Shown: positions 35,493-43,765, counted from the stretch's first letter. The stretch: DNA of 62,348 nt from an uncultured Clostridia bacterium (GCA_905235625.1 CAJOLX010000004.1:1-62348), one strand, 5' to 3'. Numbers and translations: made by a program. The notes: generated by a model not told the origin, from the letters alone.

Positions 35493-35508
35493 TCCCTTTG
35501 CCTCCGTT

Positions 35509-36498
35509 TCAGATAAGCTCTATCGTAACGTCAAAATCCTTTTGCCAATTTGAGAGGAAGAAGTTTCTGCCGCAAAGCTCTATTCTGTCGGCAAAAACGT
35601 ACATCACTATGCCCTGCCCGAAAAGGCCCTGACCGCCGGTAAAGCAGGTGCCGTATTCGTAAGACGGGAGGTTAATGAGGGTGACGCCTTCGGCAAGAGT
35701 TTCAACCGTTTTGAAGTTTTCAACCTCGCCCGTTCCGTCCGCGTCAAGATTATAATGCTGGTGGCCGCTTATGTAGACCACGTTTTTGTATTCGCAAAGC
35801 AGGCTCTTTATCCTGTCGCTCGTTTCGTTGGAATAAAAACCGTTGCTGTGCTCGTTGTCGCCCACGGCGTGAGTGAAATTGAGCGGCTGATGGTTTATGA
35901 CGAATATCGGCTTGCCCTCCGATTTTTCGGCGGCGGCAGCGAGAGCGTCTTCAAACCACAGAAGCTGTTCCTCGCTTATCGTGGAGCCCGTTCTCGGCTC
36001 TTCCTGACCGAGCACAATGAACGAATATCCGTTTACCTCGGTCGTGAAATAAACGTTGTCTATCTCTTCGCCCATAATTTCGCCTGCGTATTTTATGAAG
36101 TTTGCCTTCGCGGGCTCGAAATCGTGCGGGGTGTCGTAAGAAACCCAGGTGTCGTGATTGCCGATGGAGAGTATCTTTCTGTCAACGCTCAGATATTTAT
36201 CAAACATATTGCCGAGTGCCTGCCAGTTTTGCTCATTGCCGCAGTCAACGTTATCGCCCGCGCTTATGAAAAGGTCGGGCTTAACGTGCTTTGAAATATC
36301 GTCAAGGCCGGGTTTAAGCAAAATCCTGCTGTAAAGCATCGTCCTTATGTGAGTGTCCGAAATGAGCGCCGCCGTGAGCTCTACGTCATCGGGCTTCTTT
36401 ATGTTGAAATTGTTGCCCACGCTCAGGGAAGTGAGCGCGGTAAACACTGCCATAAAAACAGAAAACGGTATTTTGAGAATTTTTAAAACATTTTCCAT
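35509..36498 (-). CDS. Calcineurin-like metallophosphoesterase, exported
   Basis: 329 residues. An N-terminal hydrophobic segment (ILKIPFSVFMAVFTALTSL) suggests export or anchoring. All dinuclear-metal motifs are present: ISDTHI, SAGDNVD, GNHDTW, INHQPLN and SGHQHYN. It hydrolyses phosphoesters outside the cell; the substrate is unknown. The ATG at 36498 has GAGGTG at 6 nt. Its place directly after the secreted GH5 gene suggests processing of a phosphorylated glycan or of released nucleotides. Confidence 0.85.
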   Translation of the reverse strand: MENVLKILKIPFSVFMAVFTALTSLSVGNNFNIKKPDDVELTAALISDTHIRTMLYSRILLKPGLDDISKHVKPDLFISAGDNVDCGNEQNWQALGNMFDKYLSVDRKILSIGNHDTWVSYDTPHDFEPAKANFIKYAGEIMGEEIDNVYFTTEVNGYSFIVLGQEEPRTGSTISEEQLLWFEDALAAAAEKSEGKPIFVINHQPLNFTHAVGDNEHSNGFYSNETSDRIKSLLCEYKNVVYISGHQHYNLDADGTGEVENFKTVETLAEGVTLINLPSYEYGTCFTGGQGLFGQGIVMYVFADRIELCGRNFFLSNWQKDFDVTIELI

Positions 36499-36508
36499 TT
36501 GTTTCACC

Positions 36509-37891
36509 TCATAAGAGCTCTCCCGCCATGAATTTTCTTACCCAGTCGATAACCGTCGTTTTCATGGCGCCGAGTTTTTGATTAAGCATCGCAATGCGCT
36601 GAGGCACCGTGCCGGCGGTGTCGATAAGCCCGAAGGTGGCAACGCACGCTTTGCTGTAATATCCCGACGTGAAATTCGCCGCGTAATCGGCAAAATCGTT
36701 TCTTTTGAATTTGCCCGAATCCGTGCGAAGGCACTCTCCGAATTTTTCGCAGAGCGTTTCGTAGCTGTCGTTTTCATAATCTATCTTTTCAATCTCGGAC
36801 GAGCCGTAAATGAACCATGGGGAAGAGTCAGCGTCGGGCCCCGCTCCCTTGTAAGTCCAAGTGGTCCAGTTAAGCTCAAGGCTGTTGAAAAGAGAGAACA
36901 TATAGCCGAACGTTGTGAGCACTCTCGGGTAAAATTCGCCTATGTAGAAGGGCGCTCCGTAATTCGCTCTCTTTATTTCGAGCATCTTGCCGAGAACGGA
37001 GGGATTTGAAATATCGTAAATATGCTCCTGATAAACTATGTTTTCCCAGCCGTAAACCTCCGGCGAAGGTATGGCGGTGGGGTCCCATATAGCCTCCATG
37101 CAGATCATGCGCTCCGGGTCGATGGCTCTGACGGCTCTGTAAAGCTCGTCGCTGAAATCCCAGAAGGTTTGCTGCATGCTTTTGTCTATCGTTATGCTCG
37201 TGCCTAAAGGCTCGTTCATAAGGTCAAACATGGCTATCGTGCTTTCGCCCTCATAGTGAGCGGCGAGCTGAGACCAGAAATCGACTACCACGCGCCTGAA
37301 TTCCCTGCCGCTGTCGGTGTCGTCAAAGAGCGACATGGACTTTGACTTGCCGCAATGGTCATAATCGTTTTGATAACCGGGCAGGCCGTGAAGGTCGAGA
37401 ATGAGATAAAGGCCGTATTTTTTGCACATCGCCACAACATTGTCAAGCTCGTCAAAATCAATTGAGCCGTCTTCCTTTGTGTACCACGTGCCCTTGTCGT
37501 CACTTTGAAAATTGCGATACCAAAGAGGCAGGCGCACGACGTTCATGCCGAGCTCGCTTACGTTTGCATAGTCGGTTTCGGTTATCCAGTTGCTTCTGTA
37601 AAGCCTGAATAATTCATCCGTTTTTTCCTGCCCGAATCTTGACACGAGGGTCGTGTAAACCTCTTCCTCGCCGGATGGGCTTGTGTAAGGGCAAAACCAG
37701 TCTTCCATTATTCCCCAGCCGCCGAAATTGGTGCCTCTGAAGATTATTTCGTCGCCGTCGGAGGTCACTATTTTCTCCCCCTCGGTGTGAAGAGCCGGAA
37801 GGCTTTCGGGCTCGTCTGCGGCAAACGCAAGCCCCGTAAAGGAAAATGCGATCAACGCCGCCGTAAAAATGCTTATGAGCTTTTTCGCCAT
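36509..37891 (-). CDS. Secreted glycoside hydrolase family 5 (cellulase-like)
   Basis: 460 residues. Signal peptide MAKKLISIFTAALIAFSFTG...AFA, then a (beta/alpha)8 barrel. GH5 marks: FRGTNFGGWGIMEDW, VVRLPLWYRNF, LDLHGLPG, the acid/base Glu in FDLMNEPLG (near 225) and the nucleophile in FYIGEFYP (near 312). It resembles exo-1,3-glucanase/endoglucanase subfamilies more than dockerin cellulases; no CBM or dockerin is seen. Two in-frame ATGs exist; 37891 was chosen for RBS spacing (AGAGG 9 nt), 37897 is possible. Confidence 0.9.
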   Translation of the reverse strand: MAKKLISIFTAALIAFSFTGLAFAADEPESLPALHTEGEKIVTSDGDEIIFRGTNFGGWGIMEDWFCPYTSPSGEEEVYTTLVSRFGQEKTDELFRLYRSNWITETDYANVSELGMNVVRLPLWYRNFQSDDKGTWYTKEDGSIDFDELDNVVAMCKKYGLYLILDLHGLPGYQNDYDHCGKSKSMSLFDDTDSGREFRRVVVDFWSQLAAHYEGESTIAMFDLMNEPLGTSITIDKSMQQTFWDFSDELYRAVRAIDPERMICMEAIWDPTAIPSPEVYGWENIVYQEHIYDISNPSVLGKMLEIKRANYGAPFYIGEFYPRVLTTFGYMFSLFNSLELNWTTWTYKGAGPDADSSPWFIYGSSEIEKIDYENDSYETLCEKFGECLRTDSGKFKRNDFADYAANFTSGYYSKACVATFGLIDTAGTVPQRIAMLNQKLGAMKTTVIDWVRKFMAGELL

Positions 37892-37921
37892 TTTCATCTT
37901 CCTCTCTCGTTATTATATTTT

Positions 37922-37950
37922 ATTATATAATCATTGCGATGAAATGTCCA
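37922..37950 (-). promoter_or_regulatory. Promoter of the GH5-phosphoesterase-GH2 operon
   Basis: On the minus strand, TGGACA (37945-37950), a 17-bp spacer and TATAAT (37922-37927). Five genes with gaps of about 1-16 bp follow; the ArsC-like gene may be a sixth. Confidence 0.8.
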
Positions 37951-38031
37951 CATATTTTTAAAAAGAACGCGCCCGGACTTTTTGCGGCGGCAATTTTAAA
38001 TTTCCGTATCGGATTGCTTTCAATTCCTTAT

Positions 38032-38069
38032 AAAAAAAAGCGGAGCGCAGCCATACAGCCTGCGCCCCG
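38032..38069 (-). terminator. Terminator of the TetR gene
   Basis: A GC-rich hairpin (38041-38069; GCGCAG/CTGCGC core with flanking CGG/CCG) is followed on the minus strand by CTTTTTTTT, about 25 nt past the TetR stop. Confidence 0.8.
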
Positions 38070-38091
38070 TTAAAACGGCGTTATGATTTTT

Positions 38092-38673
38092 TTATTGAAG
38101 CCCGGCTTCTTTTTCGTTCATTATAACGGCGTTTTCCAAAAGCAGCTGCCTCATGCCGGCTATGAGCCCGTCAATCTGCTTTATGGTTTGAGCAACGTCT
38201 TGCTCCATTCCGTTGTCTATCCACGTAATTATAAAGCCCGCGAAAATATAGGTGAGCATGCGGCAAATCATATCGGTCTGCTCTTCGGTCACGCCCTTTT
38301 TCTTCGCGTCGTCTTCCAAATCCTTCTTAATGAGCACAAAAACGTTTGTGCGGATATACTCCACCAAATGCTCGCAGCCCTGAGAATTGTAAACGTGATA
38401 AATGATTTCTTTATTATCGTTTATCAGGTTAAAAAATCCCACGAGCGCGTCGTTTATGGAAGTTCCCCTCGGCACGGATTCAAAATAATTGGTGATTTCC
38501 CAGTCAAACGCTTTTATGAGCAGGTCGTCCATGCCGGTGAAATAGTAATAGAAAGTCTTTCTGTTGAGAGAACAGATCTCCGTCACGTCTCTAACCGTTA
38601 TCTTCTCGTACTTGCGCGTTGCAAGGAGGTGCTCGAACGCTTTGATAATTTCCACCCTTGTTTTCTTTGCCAT
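38092..38673 (-). CDS. TetR/AcrR-family transcriptional regulator
   Basis: 193 residues. The N-terminal helix-turn-helix is clear: AFEHLLATRKYEKITVRDV, then CSLNRKTFYYYFTGMDDLL (recognition helix and the YYYF turn). The C-terminal ligand domain is of the TetR_C_7/DhaS-like short type. GGAGG lies 8 nt before the ATG at 38673; an ATG five codons upstream overlaps that RBS. It is divergent from the MraY-like gene, a likely target, but no operator palindrome was found between them. Confidence 0.88.
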   Translation of the reverse strand: MAKKTRVEIIKAFEHLLATRKYEKITVRDVTEICSLNRKTFYYYFTGMDDLLIKAFDWEITNYFESVPRGTSINDALVGFFNLINDNKEIIYHVYNSQGCEHLVEYIRTNVFVLIKKDLEDDAKKKGVTEEQTDMICRMLTYIFAGFIITWIDNGMEQDVAQTIKQIDGLIAGMRQLLLENAVIMNEKEAGLQ

Positions 38674-38708
38674 AATTATTTCCTCCAAGCTTGATTTTGG
38701 TTTTTCTC

Positions 38709-38737
38709 TTGAAAAAAACGCAATTATATGGTATTCT
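38709..38737 (+). promoter_or_regulatory. Candidate promoter of the MraY-like gene
   Basis: TTGAAA (38709-38714), a 17-bp spacer and TATTCT (38732-38737), 37 nt before the ATG. The -10 is imperfect. Confidence 0.5.
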
Positions 38738-38773
38738 TATCTCCGACAATAAAGACTGTTCGGAGGCTTGTTT

Positions 38774-39727
38774 ATGCTGTCCCTTTTTATAGACGCAAAA
38801 TATGTTTTCATCATTGCCGTTGTTTGCGCTCCCCTGCTCTGCGCCGCGCTTCTTAAAGCGTTTTCAAAATTTCTGCCTAAAGACCACGGCAGGGCTTTTG
38901 CCGTTGACGGTGAAAAATCCGCGGGCAAAATAAGAGGAGCCGGCATTATTCTGACTTGCTCGTTTATTATTTCAGCGCTTCTTTTCGCGAGCTGTAAGCC
39001 AGAATACGCGATTTATTACGTTCTCATTTTCCTGAGCATGCTTTCGGGCTATCTCGACGACCGCTCCGAAGAGCCCTGGGGCGGATTAAAAAAGGGAATT
39101 ATAGATTTGTTTATCTCCGCTGCGGTCGCTTTCACCTTCGTTTATTTCAACAAAGAGCTTCTGCTCGTCAGCTTTTTCGGCCATGCCGTTAACGTGCACC
39201 CCGTGGTTTACGTTATCCTCGGCACAGTGCTCGTCTGGACTCTCATTAACGCCGTTAACTGCACCGACGGCATAGACGGCTTTTGCGCAACGCTCTCTTC
39301 CGTGTCGTTCATCTCGTTTGCGGCTGTTATCGCTTTAAACAAGACCGACAGCTCCATGCTTTATCTCACGCTCGTTATGCTGCTCACCCTTATGCCCTAT
39401 CTCTGGAAAAACGCTCAGCCGAGCTCAATGCTCATGGGCGACGCGGGCTCAAGGGCTCTCGGCGTGTTTATGGCTATAGCCGCCATGAAGAGCGGCAACG
39501 CCCTGCTAGCAATTCCTCTCTGCTTCGTCATTTTCGTTGACGGCCTCATAGGCATCACGAAGATAGTGCTCATAAAAGTTTTCCACAGCAAAATTCTCAA
39601 TAAAATCCGCACTCCGCTTCACGACCACAGCAGAAAGAACAAGGGCTGGAGCGACACCCAGGTAATTTACAGATATTGCATCATTCAGGCTCTTATTTCG
39701 CTCTTCACCGTAGGCACTATGCTTTGA
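38774..39727 (+). CDS. MraY/WecA-family phospho-sugar polyprenyl transferase
   Basis: 317 residues with about ten membrane segments. Motifs: LSGYLDDRSEE (Mg-binding DD, near 95), NAVNCTDGIDG (near 160), LMGDAGSRALG (near 222), and TPLHDHSRKNKGWSDTQVIY (near 280). The last is close to the MraY TPxHHHxExxGWxE loop, with HDH instead of HHH. It should transfer phospho-MurNAc-pentapeptide or another phospho-sugar to undecaprenyl phosphate. No murein genes adjoin it, and it faces a TetR gene, so it may be a specialised paralogue. ATG chosen with GGAGG at 7 nt. Its 3' end overlaps the opposite P-type ATPase gene by 43 bp. Confidence 0.82.
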   Translation: MLSLFIDAKYVFIIAVVCAPLLCAALLKAFSKFLPKDHGRAFAVDGEKSAGKIRGAGIILTCSFIISALLFASCKPEYAIYYVLIFLSMLSGYLDDRSEEPWGGLKKGIIDLFISAAVAFTFVYFNKELLLVSFFGHAVNVHPVVYVILGTVLVWTLINAVNCTDGIDGFCATLSSVSFISFAAVIALNKTDSSMLYLTLVMLLTLMPYLWKNAQPSSMLMGDAGSRALGVFMAIAAMKSGNALLAIPLCFVIFVDGLIGITKIVLIKVFHSKILNKIRTPLHDHSRKNKGWSDTQVIYRYCIIQALISLFTVGTML

Positions 39728-41610
39728 ATTTTAAGCAGCTGAGCCGAGCGGATAACGCACACGAGCATTGTGCCGACGTCCGCGACTACCGCAAGCCACA
39801 GCGGAGCTATGCCAATTATGCCGAGCGCTATTACGGCAAGCTTAAAGACGAGTGAAAAAGCTATGTTGCTTTTTAAAACCTTCATCGTCCTTTTGCTTTG
39901 GCTCACCGCGTCATAAAGCTTCGCTATCTGCGAATCAGCCAAAATCACGTCCGCCGCTTCGCTCGCCGCCTGCGTGCCGAGACCCATCGCCACGCCCGTG
40001 TCTGCGAGAGTTATGACGGGCGCGTCGTTTATTCCGTCGCCCACGTAAATAATGCCTGTTTTACTATCCTTCCTGATTTTCTCCGTTTCGCTGAGCTTGT
40101 CGGCGGGAGAAAGCGAGGAGCGGCAATCTTCTATGCCGAGCTTCTCGCAAACGGGAAGGGCATTTTTTTCGCTGTCGCCGGTGAGCATAACCGTGTTTTT
40201 AATGCCGATTTTTTTAAGCTCGTTTACGGTAAGCACGGCGTTTTCTTTAAGCTCGCTTATGCATTCTATGCCGCCTATCGCCTTGCCGTCAAGTGAAATA
40301 TATATCTGAGCGTTCGGCAAAGCGGAAACGTCAACGCCTTCCCGCTTCATGAGCATTTCTCCGCCGGCGCAAATCCTGCCCATCGGAGTGCTCACGGCTG
40401 TGCCGCCGCCCGCCGCTTCTTCGTAAATATATTCCGAGCTTTCGGGCGCTTCTCCGTAAGCCGCCATAACCGCTTTCGCGAGCGGATGAGAGGAATGACT
40501 CTCGCTTATCGCCGCGTAATAAAGCACCTGCTGCTCGTCGTAGCCGGGCAGGGCGTATATTTTGCCAACTGCGGGCACGTCCGACGTGACGGTGCCCGTT
40601 TTGTCAAACACGGCAGTATCGGCAGCCGCGAGCGACTCTATGAAAGAGCTGCCCTTAATGATAATTCCGTTTTTTGCCGCCGCGCCCATAGACGATATGA
40701 ACGCGAGCGGAACGCTGAGCACTATCGCGCAGGGGCAGGATGCGACAACAAGCACGAGAGCCCTGTGAAGGCTCAAAGAAATATCCTTTGTGATTATCGC
40801 GCAGACAATGCCGTAAACGACCGCGGCGCCGACAACTATGGGAGTGTAGTATTTTGCAAACCTGTCGGTAAAGCGCTGGGTTTCGCTCTTTTGCTCGGAA
40901 GCGTCTTTAACGAGCGCCACAATGCGCGCCGCCGCGCTTTCGCTCTTTGCCGCCGTCACTTCATAGTAAATCGTCGTGTCGCCGTTTATGCTGCCGCTCA
41001 TTATTGACGAGCCCTCGCAAACCTCAACGGGAATGCTCTCGCCCGTTATCGCGGAAACGTCCATCGTGCCGGAGCCGCGCGTTATAACGCCGTCCGCAGG
41101 CACTTTTTCGTGAGGGAACACCGCGAGAAGCATGCCGACTTTTATGTCGTCGCCGCCGATTTCTTCAAATCCGCCGTCTTCAAGCACGAGCCTGCCTTTA
41201 TCCGGCACTATGGAAAAAATCTCTTCAAGCGAGCGCTTGCTTCTTTCACGGGCGTAATCCTCAAGAGCTTCGCCCACCCTGAAAAGCAGAGCGACGGCTG
41301 CCGCCTCAAAATATTCTTCGATAACTATGGCGGCGATGACTGCGACGGTCATTAAGAATGCCTCGTTCATCCGCTTGTTTTTGAGCCCTTTAAAAGCCGT
41401 TATCGCGGTGGGATAACCGCACAAAACCGCGCAAAGAATGCGGCAGGCGTCTCTTACGAATGAGCCCAGAAACGGCAGGAACGACAGAATAAGAAGAACG
41501 GCGCCGACAATTATGAGAACCTTGCCGAGCTTTTCGTTTTCTTCCTCTTCTTCGTCGTCTTCGCAGCCTTCGCACAGCGCCGAAGGCCTGTCATAATCTT
41601 TGTCGTTCAT
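39685..41610 (-). CDS. Heavy-metal P1B-type ATPase (Zn/Cd/Pb efflux class)
   Basis: 641 residues. Contains TGES (SAITGESIPV near 185), the CPC ion motif in VVASCPCAIVLSVP (near 290), the phosphorylated Asp in FDKTGTVTSD (near 340), GDSEKN and GDGINDAP. CPC with this context fits the IB-2 group exporting Zn2+, Cd2+ or Pb2+. There is no N-terminal HMA domain; instead the N-terminus has CEGCEDDEEEEEN, a possible soft-metal site. It follows the ArsR-type gene by 2 bp, so expression is probably metal-induced. Confidence 0.92.
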   Translation of the reverse strand: MNDKDYDRPSALCEGCEDDEEEEENEKLGKVLIIVGAVLLILSFLPFLGSFVRDACRILCAVLCGYPTAITAFKGLKNKRMNEAFLMTVAVIAAIVIEEYFEAAAVALLFRVGEALEDYARERSKRSLEEIFSIVPDKGRLVLEDGGFEEIGGDDIKVGMLLAVFPHEKVPADGVITRGSGTMDVSAITGESIPVEVCEGSSIMSGSINGDTTIYYEVTAAKSESAAARIVALVKDASEQKSETQRFTDRFAKYYTPIVVGAAVVYGIVCAIITKDISLSLHRALVLVVASCPCAIVLSVPLAFISSMGAAAKNGIIIKGSSFIESLAAADTAVFDKTGTVTSDVPAVGKIYALPGYDEQQVLYYAAISESHSSHPLAKAVMAAYGEAPESSEYIYEEAAGGGTAVSTPMGRICAGGEMLMKREGVDVSALPNAQIYISLDGKAIGGIECISELKENAVLTVNELKKIGIKNTVMLTGDSEKNALPVCEKLGIEDCRSSLSPADKLSETEKIRKDSKTGIIYVGDGINDAPVITLADTGVAMGLGTQAASEAADVILADSQIAKLYDAVSQSKRTMKVLKSNIAFSLVFKLAVIALGIIGIAPLWLAVVADVGTMLVCVIRSAQLLKIQSIVPTVKSEIRA

Positions 41611-41612
41611 AT

Positions 41613-41963
41613 TTATCCCTCCGATTTCTTGTGAATTATGTGCTCAAGCCCCGCTTCAAGTATCACGTTTACGTGCTCGTCATCGAGAGAATAATAAACG
41701 GTCTTGCCCTCGCGCCTGGGCCTTACCAGCCCCGCGGAACGCAAAATCCTGAGCTGATGAGAAACGGCGCTTTGCCCCATTTCGAGATATTCCGCAAGGT
41801 GCAAAACGCACATTTCGCCGCCGGTTAACGCAGTGAGAATGCGCACACGGCTGAAATCTCCAAACACCTTGAAGAGCTCCGAAAGGCTGTAAAGATCACG
41901 CAAATCCTTTTGATCGGATTGGTTGACAGCCTCGCAAATGTGACCCTTGGATATGTCTTCCAT
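41613..41963 (-). CDS. ArsR/SmtB-family metal-responsive repressor
   Basis: 116 residues with a winged helix (FGDFSRVRILTALTGGEMCV, then GQSAVSHQLRILRSAGLVRP). The C-terminal helix DDEHVNVILEAGLEHIIHKK carries the Asp-x-His ... Glu/His ligand set of the alpha-5 zinc site as in CzrA/SmtB, while EMCV resembles the CadC alpha-3 Cys site with only one Cys. It is predicted to release the operator at 42181-42202 when Zn or Cd binds. Operon with the P-type ATPase. Confidence 0.92.
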   Translation of the reverse strand: MEDISKGHICEAVNQSDQKDLRDLYSLSELFKVFGDFSRVRILTALTGGEMCVLHLAEYLEMGQSAVSHQLRILRSAGLVRPRREGKTVYYSLDDEHVNVILEAGLEHIIHKKSEG

Positions 41964-42108
41964 ATCGACGCCCCCCGATAATTTAAAATCAAATTGCGGT
42001 ACATTGCAGCAAAGTATTTGTGAATTTACTTTGGGCTTGCTTTCGGAATTGACTCGCGCGCGGAATTGACTCTCAGCCGAAATTGCCGCGCAGTCTGAAT
42101 CCCCTCAC

Positions 42109-42151
42109 AATCGGAATCGCAGAGCATTCAAAGCTGCCGCGCATTCCGATT
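42109..42151 (-). promoter_or_regulatory. Strong hairpin in the arsR leader
   Basis: AATCGGAAT (42109-42117) and its exact complement (42143-42151) enclose a GCAG/CTGC inner stem. It lies in a leader of about 240 nt between the arsR promoter and the arsR start. It has no T-tail. Further downstream in the leader, GGAATTGACTC occurs twice (42052-42072). Function unknown. Confidence 0.5.
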
Positions 42152-42180
42152 TTAAAAGCAAGCGCATACTTTTTCGCAAA

Positions 42181-42202
42181 CATATGAACACCTGTTCATA
42201 TG
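42181..42202. promoter_or_regulatory. Predicted ArsR/SmtB operator
   Basis: A perfect 10-2-10 palindrome (CATATGAACA, CC, then the reverse complement). TGAACA...TGTTCA half-sites are the known SmtB/CzrA-type pattern. It sits 8 bp downstream of the -10 of the arsR promoter, at the expected transcription start, so bound repressor would block initiation. Confidence 0.88.
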
Positions 42203-42210
42203 TTGATGTA

Positions 42211-42239
42211 ATTGTATCACCGTTTTACGCTCTTGTCAA
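42211..42239 (-). promoter_or_regulatory. arsR-P-type ATPase promoter
   Basis: On the minus strand, TTGACA (42234-42239), a 17-bp spacer and TACAAT (42211-42216). Its -35 overlaps that of the divergent promoter at 42233. Confidence 0.87.
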
Positions 42240-42262
42240 GGTAATATTCGTTGTGATAAAAT
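42233..42262 (+). promoter_or_regulatory. Divergent promoter for the 42296 gene
   Basis: TTGTCA (42233-42238), an 18-bp spacer and TAAAAT (42257-42262). It shares its -35 bases with the arsR promoter, so the two cannot be occupied at once. Confidence 0.6.
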
Positions 42263-42295
42263 AATTGTGTTAATTCTTTAAAGGAGCTGAAGAAA

Positions 42296-43639
42296 ATGGA
42301 ATTTGCCAGGAGAGTGTTTTCCGCGTTTCTTGCGGCGATAACGGCGGCGGTAATGTATCCGTTAAGCTTTTGGGGCGTTTTTTGCGACGATGAATTTTCC
42401 TTTGAAAATTCGGCTTATTCTCTTACGAAATCGGGTGAAAACGCTTTTGAAATTGCGGGCAAAAGCAAAATTTTCAACTACTTCGGCATTAAATATTCCT
42501 GCTCCGGTTATGTGAAAGGCTCATTTTCCTATCGCCTTGCGGGCGGCAAAGAAGCCGAAGAAGAATTTTTCCTCGAGCCGGGCAGCGGCAAAGAATTTTT
42601 CAGCTTTATCGACGGCTGCCTTGAGCGCAAAAAGGGAATTTCTCCTCTTTCGCTTTCCTTCACTCCCCTTTCGGGCGACTGCGGCGATTTTGAAGCCATT
42701 GCTTTTTCGGCATTCAACAGAAAAATCCCGGGCAAGGAAGTGTTTATTAAAAACGAAAAGCTCAAAGCGGGCGTTAACCTTGAATGGGGCGGCGCTTTGA
42801 GCTATCTTGAAGACCTTGATTCGGGCGTTGAGGCGTTTGTAAAAGACGGCAAATCCGTTATCGCCACCGGCGAAGGCGAAAGGAGCGGAGCGAAGGGAAT
42901 TAACCGAAACGTCAATCTTATAAACAGTCACGACACCGGCAGGCTCGTTCAGCAATCCTACTACGGAGCAACGGATATTGACGGCTATGAAAACGGATTT
43001 TATAACGGCACCCGCTGGCCTTATAATCCCGTTCAGGGCGGCAATCAGTTTAACGGCAAGAGCAAAATCGTGGATTTAAGGGAAAGCGAAGACGAAATTT
43101 ACGTAAAGGCAAGACCCATGGACTGGGCGCTTGACGATGAAAGCATAACGCCCTCGTATATGGAAGCGGTTTATTCTCTCAGCGGCGGTGCGCTCAAGGC
43201 GCAGTGCAGATTTGTTGATTTCTCGGGCTATAACAGCGCCGTAAACAGTCAGGAGCTGCCGGCGTTTTACTGCGCGGAGCCGATGAACACTTACGTTTAT
43301 CCCGATGAAGGCGGAAATATCGTTTATCGCCCCGACCTGATTTTTTGGCCCGACGCGGGTTATCCTAACTTTAAAACGAGCGAAAACTGGTCGGCGTTTA
43401 CTTGCGGAGAAAACGGCTTCGGCATAGGGCTTTACACTCCCCACAACAGCACTTTTCTTGCGGGAGTTTTTGAAAAAGGCAAGAGCGCAACGAACGACCC
43501 CGCCCGCGAAATTCCGACCTCTTATATCGCCTGCGTATCTCAATTTGAATTTAAGAGCTTCAGCCCGTTTGAATATGAATTTTACATCGCAACGGGCACT
43601 GCGGGCGAAATAAGAAATACGTTTTTAAGCCTGCAATAA
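42296..43639 (+). CDS. Exported or anchored protein of unknown function
   Basis: 447 residues. The N-terminus (RRVFSAFLAAITAAVMYPLSF) is a signal anchor. The remainder is a soluble, aromatic- and Gly-rich domain with a striking NLINSHDTGRLVQQSYYG segment (near 210), NGTRWPYNPVQGGNQ (near 238) and late HNSTFLAGVF. The NxHDxGR...QQS pattern recalls beta-sandwich carbohydrate-active proteins, but I cannot name a family. AAAGGAG precedes the ATG. It is divergent from arsR and monocistronic, ending at the terminator at 43673. Confidence 0.65.
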   Translation: MEFARRVFSAFLAAITAAVMYPLSFWGVFCDDEFSFENSAYSLTKSGENAFEIAGKSKIFNYFGIKYSCSGYVKGSFSYRLAGGKEAEEEFFLEPGSGKEFFSFIDGCLERKKGISPLSLSFTPLSGDCGDFEAIAFSAFNRKIPGKEVFIKNEKLKAGVNLEWGGALSYLEDLDSGVEAFVKDGKSVIATGEGERSGAKGINRNVNLINSHDTGRLVQQSYYGATDIDGYENGFYNGTRWPYNPVQGGNQFNGKSKIVDLRESEDEIYVKARPMDWALDDESITPSYMEAVYSLSGGALKAQCRFVDFSGYNSAVNSQELPAFYCAEPMNTYVYPDEGGNIVYRPDLIFWPDAGYPNFKTSENWSAFTCGENGFGIGLYTPHNSTFLAGVFEKGKSATNDPAREIPTSYIACVSQFEFKSFSPFEYEFYIATGTAGEIRNTFLSLQ

Positions 43640-43672
43640 CTAAAACAGCCGGCTGCTCTCACAAGAAAAAAT

Positions 43673-43697
43673 GCCCTGTCAAATGACAGGGCGTTTT
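43673..43697. terminator. Bidirectional terminator
   Basis: GCCCTGTC (43673-43680) pairs with GACAGGGC (43685-43692), 4-nt loop. The plus side continues GTTTTTG and the minus side ATTTTTTC. It separates the convergent 42296 and 43766 genes. Confidence 0.88.
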
Positions 43698-43698
43698 T

Positions 43699-43731
43699 GC
43701 TATCAGCTTTGCTTAAATGATAACACCTCTT
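43699..43731 (+). repeat. Left inverted repeat flanking the zinc-finger gene
   Basis: This 33-bp stretch, with core GCTTAAATGATAACAC, matches the reverse complement of 44663-44695 at 29 of 33 positions. Together they frame a segment of about 930 bp that contains only the 43766 gene. Confidence 0.7.
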
Positions 43732-43765
43732 GCGTGATCACGCTAAGGCGTAATAACTTTTTTAA

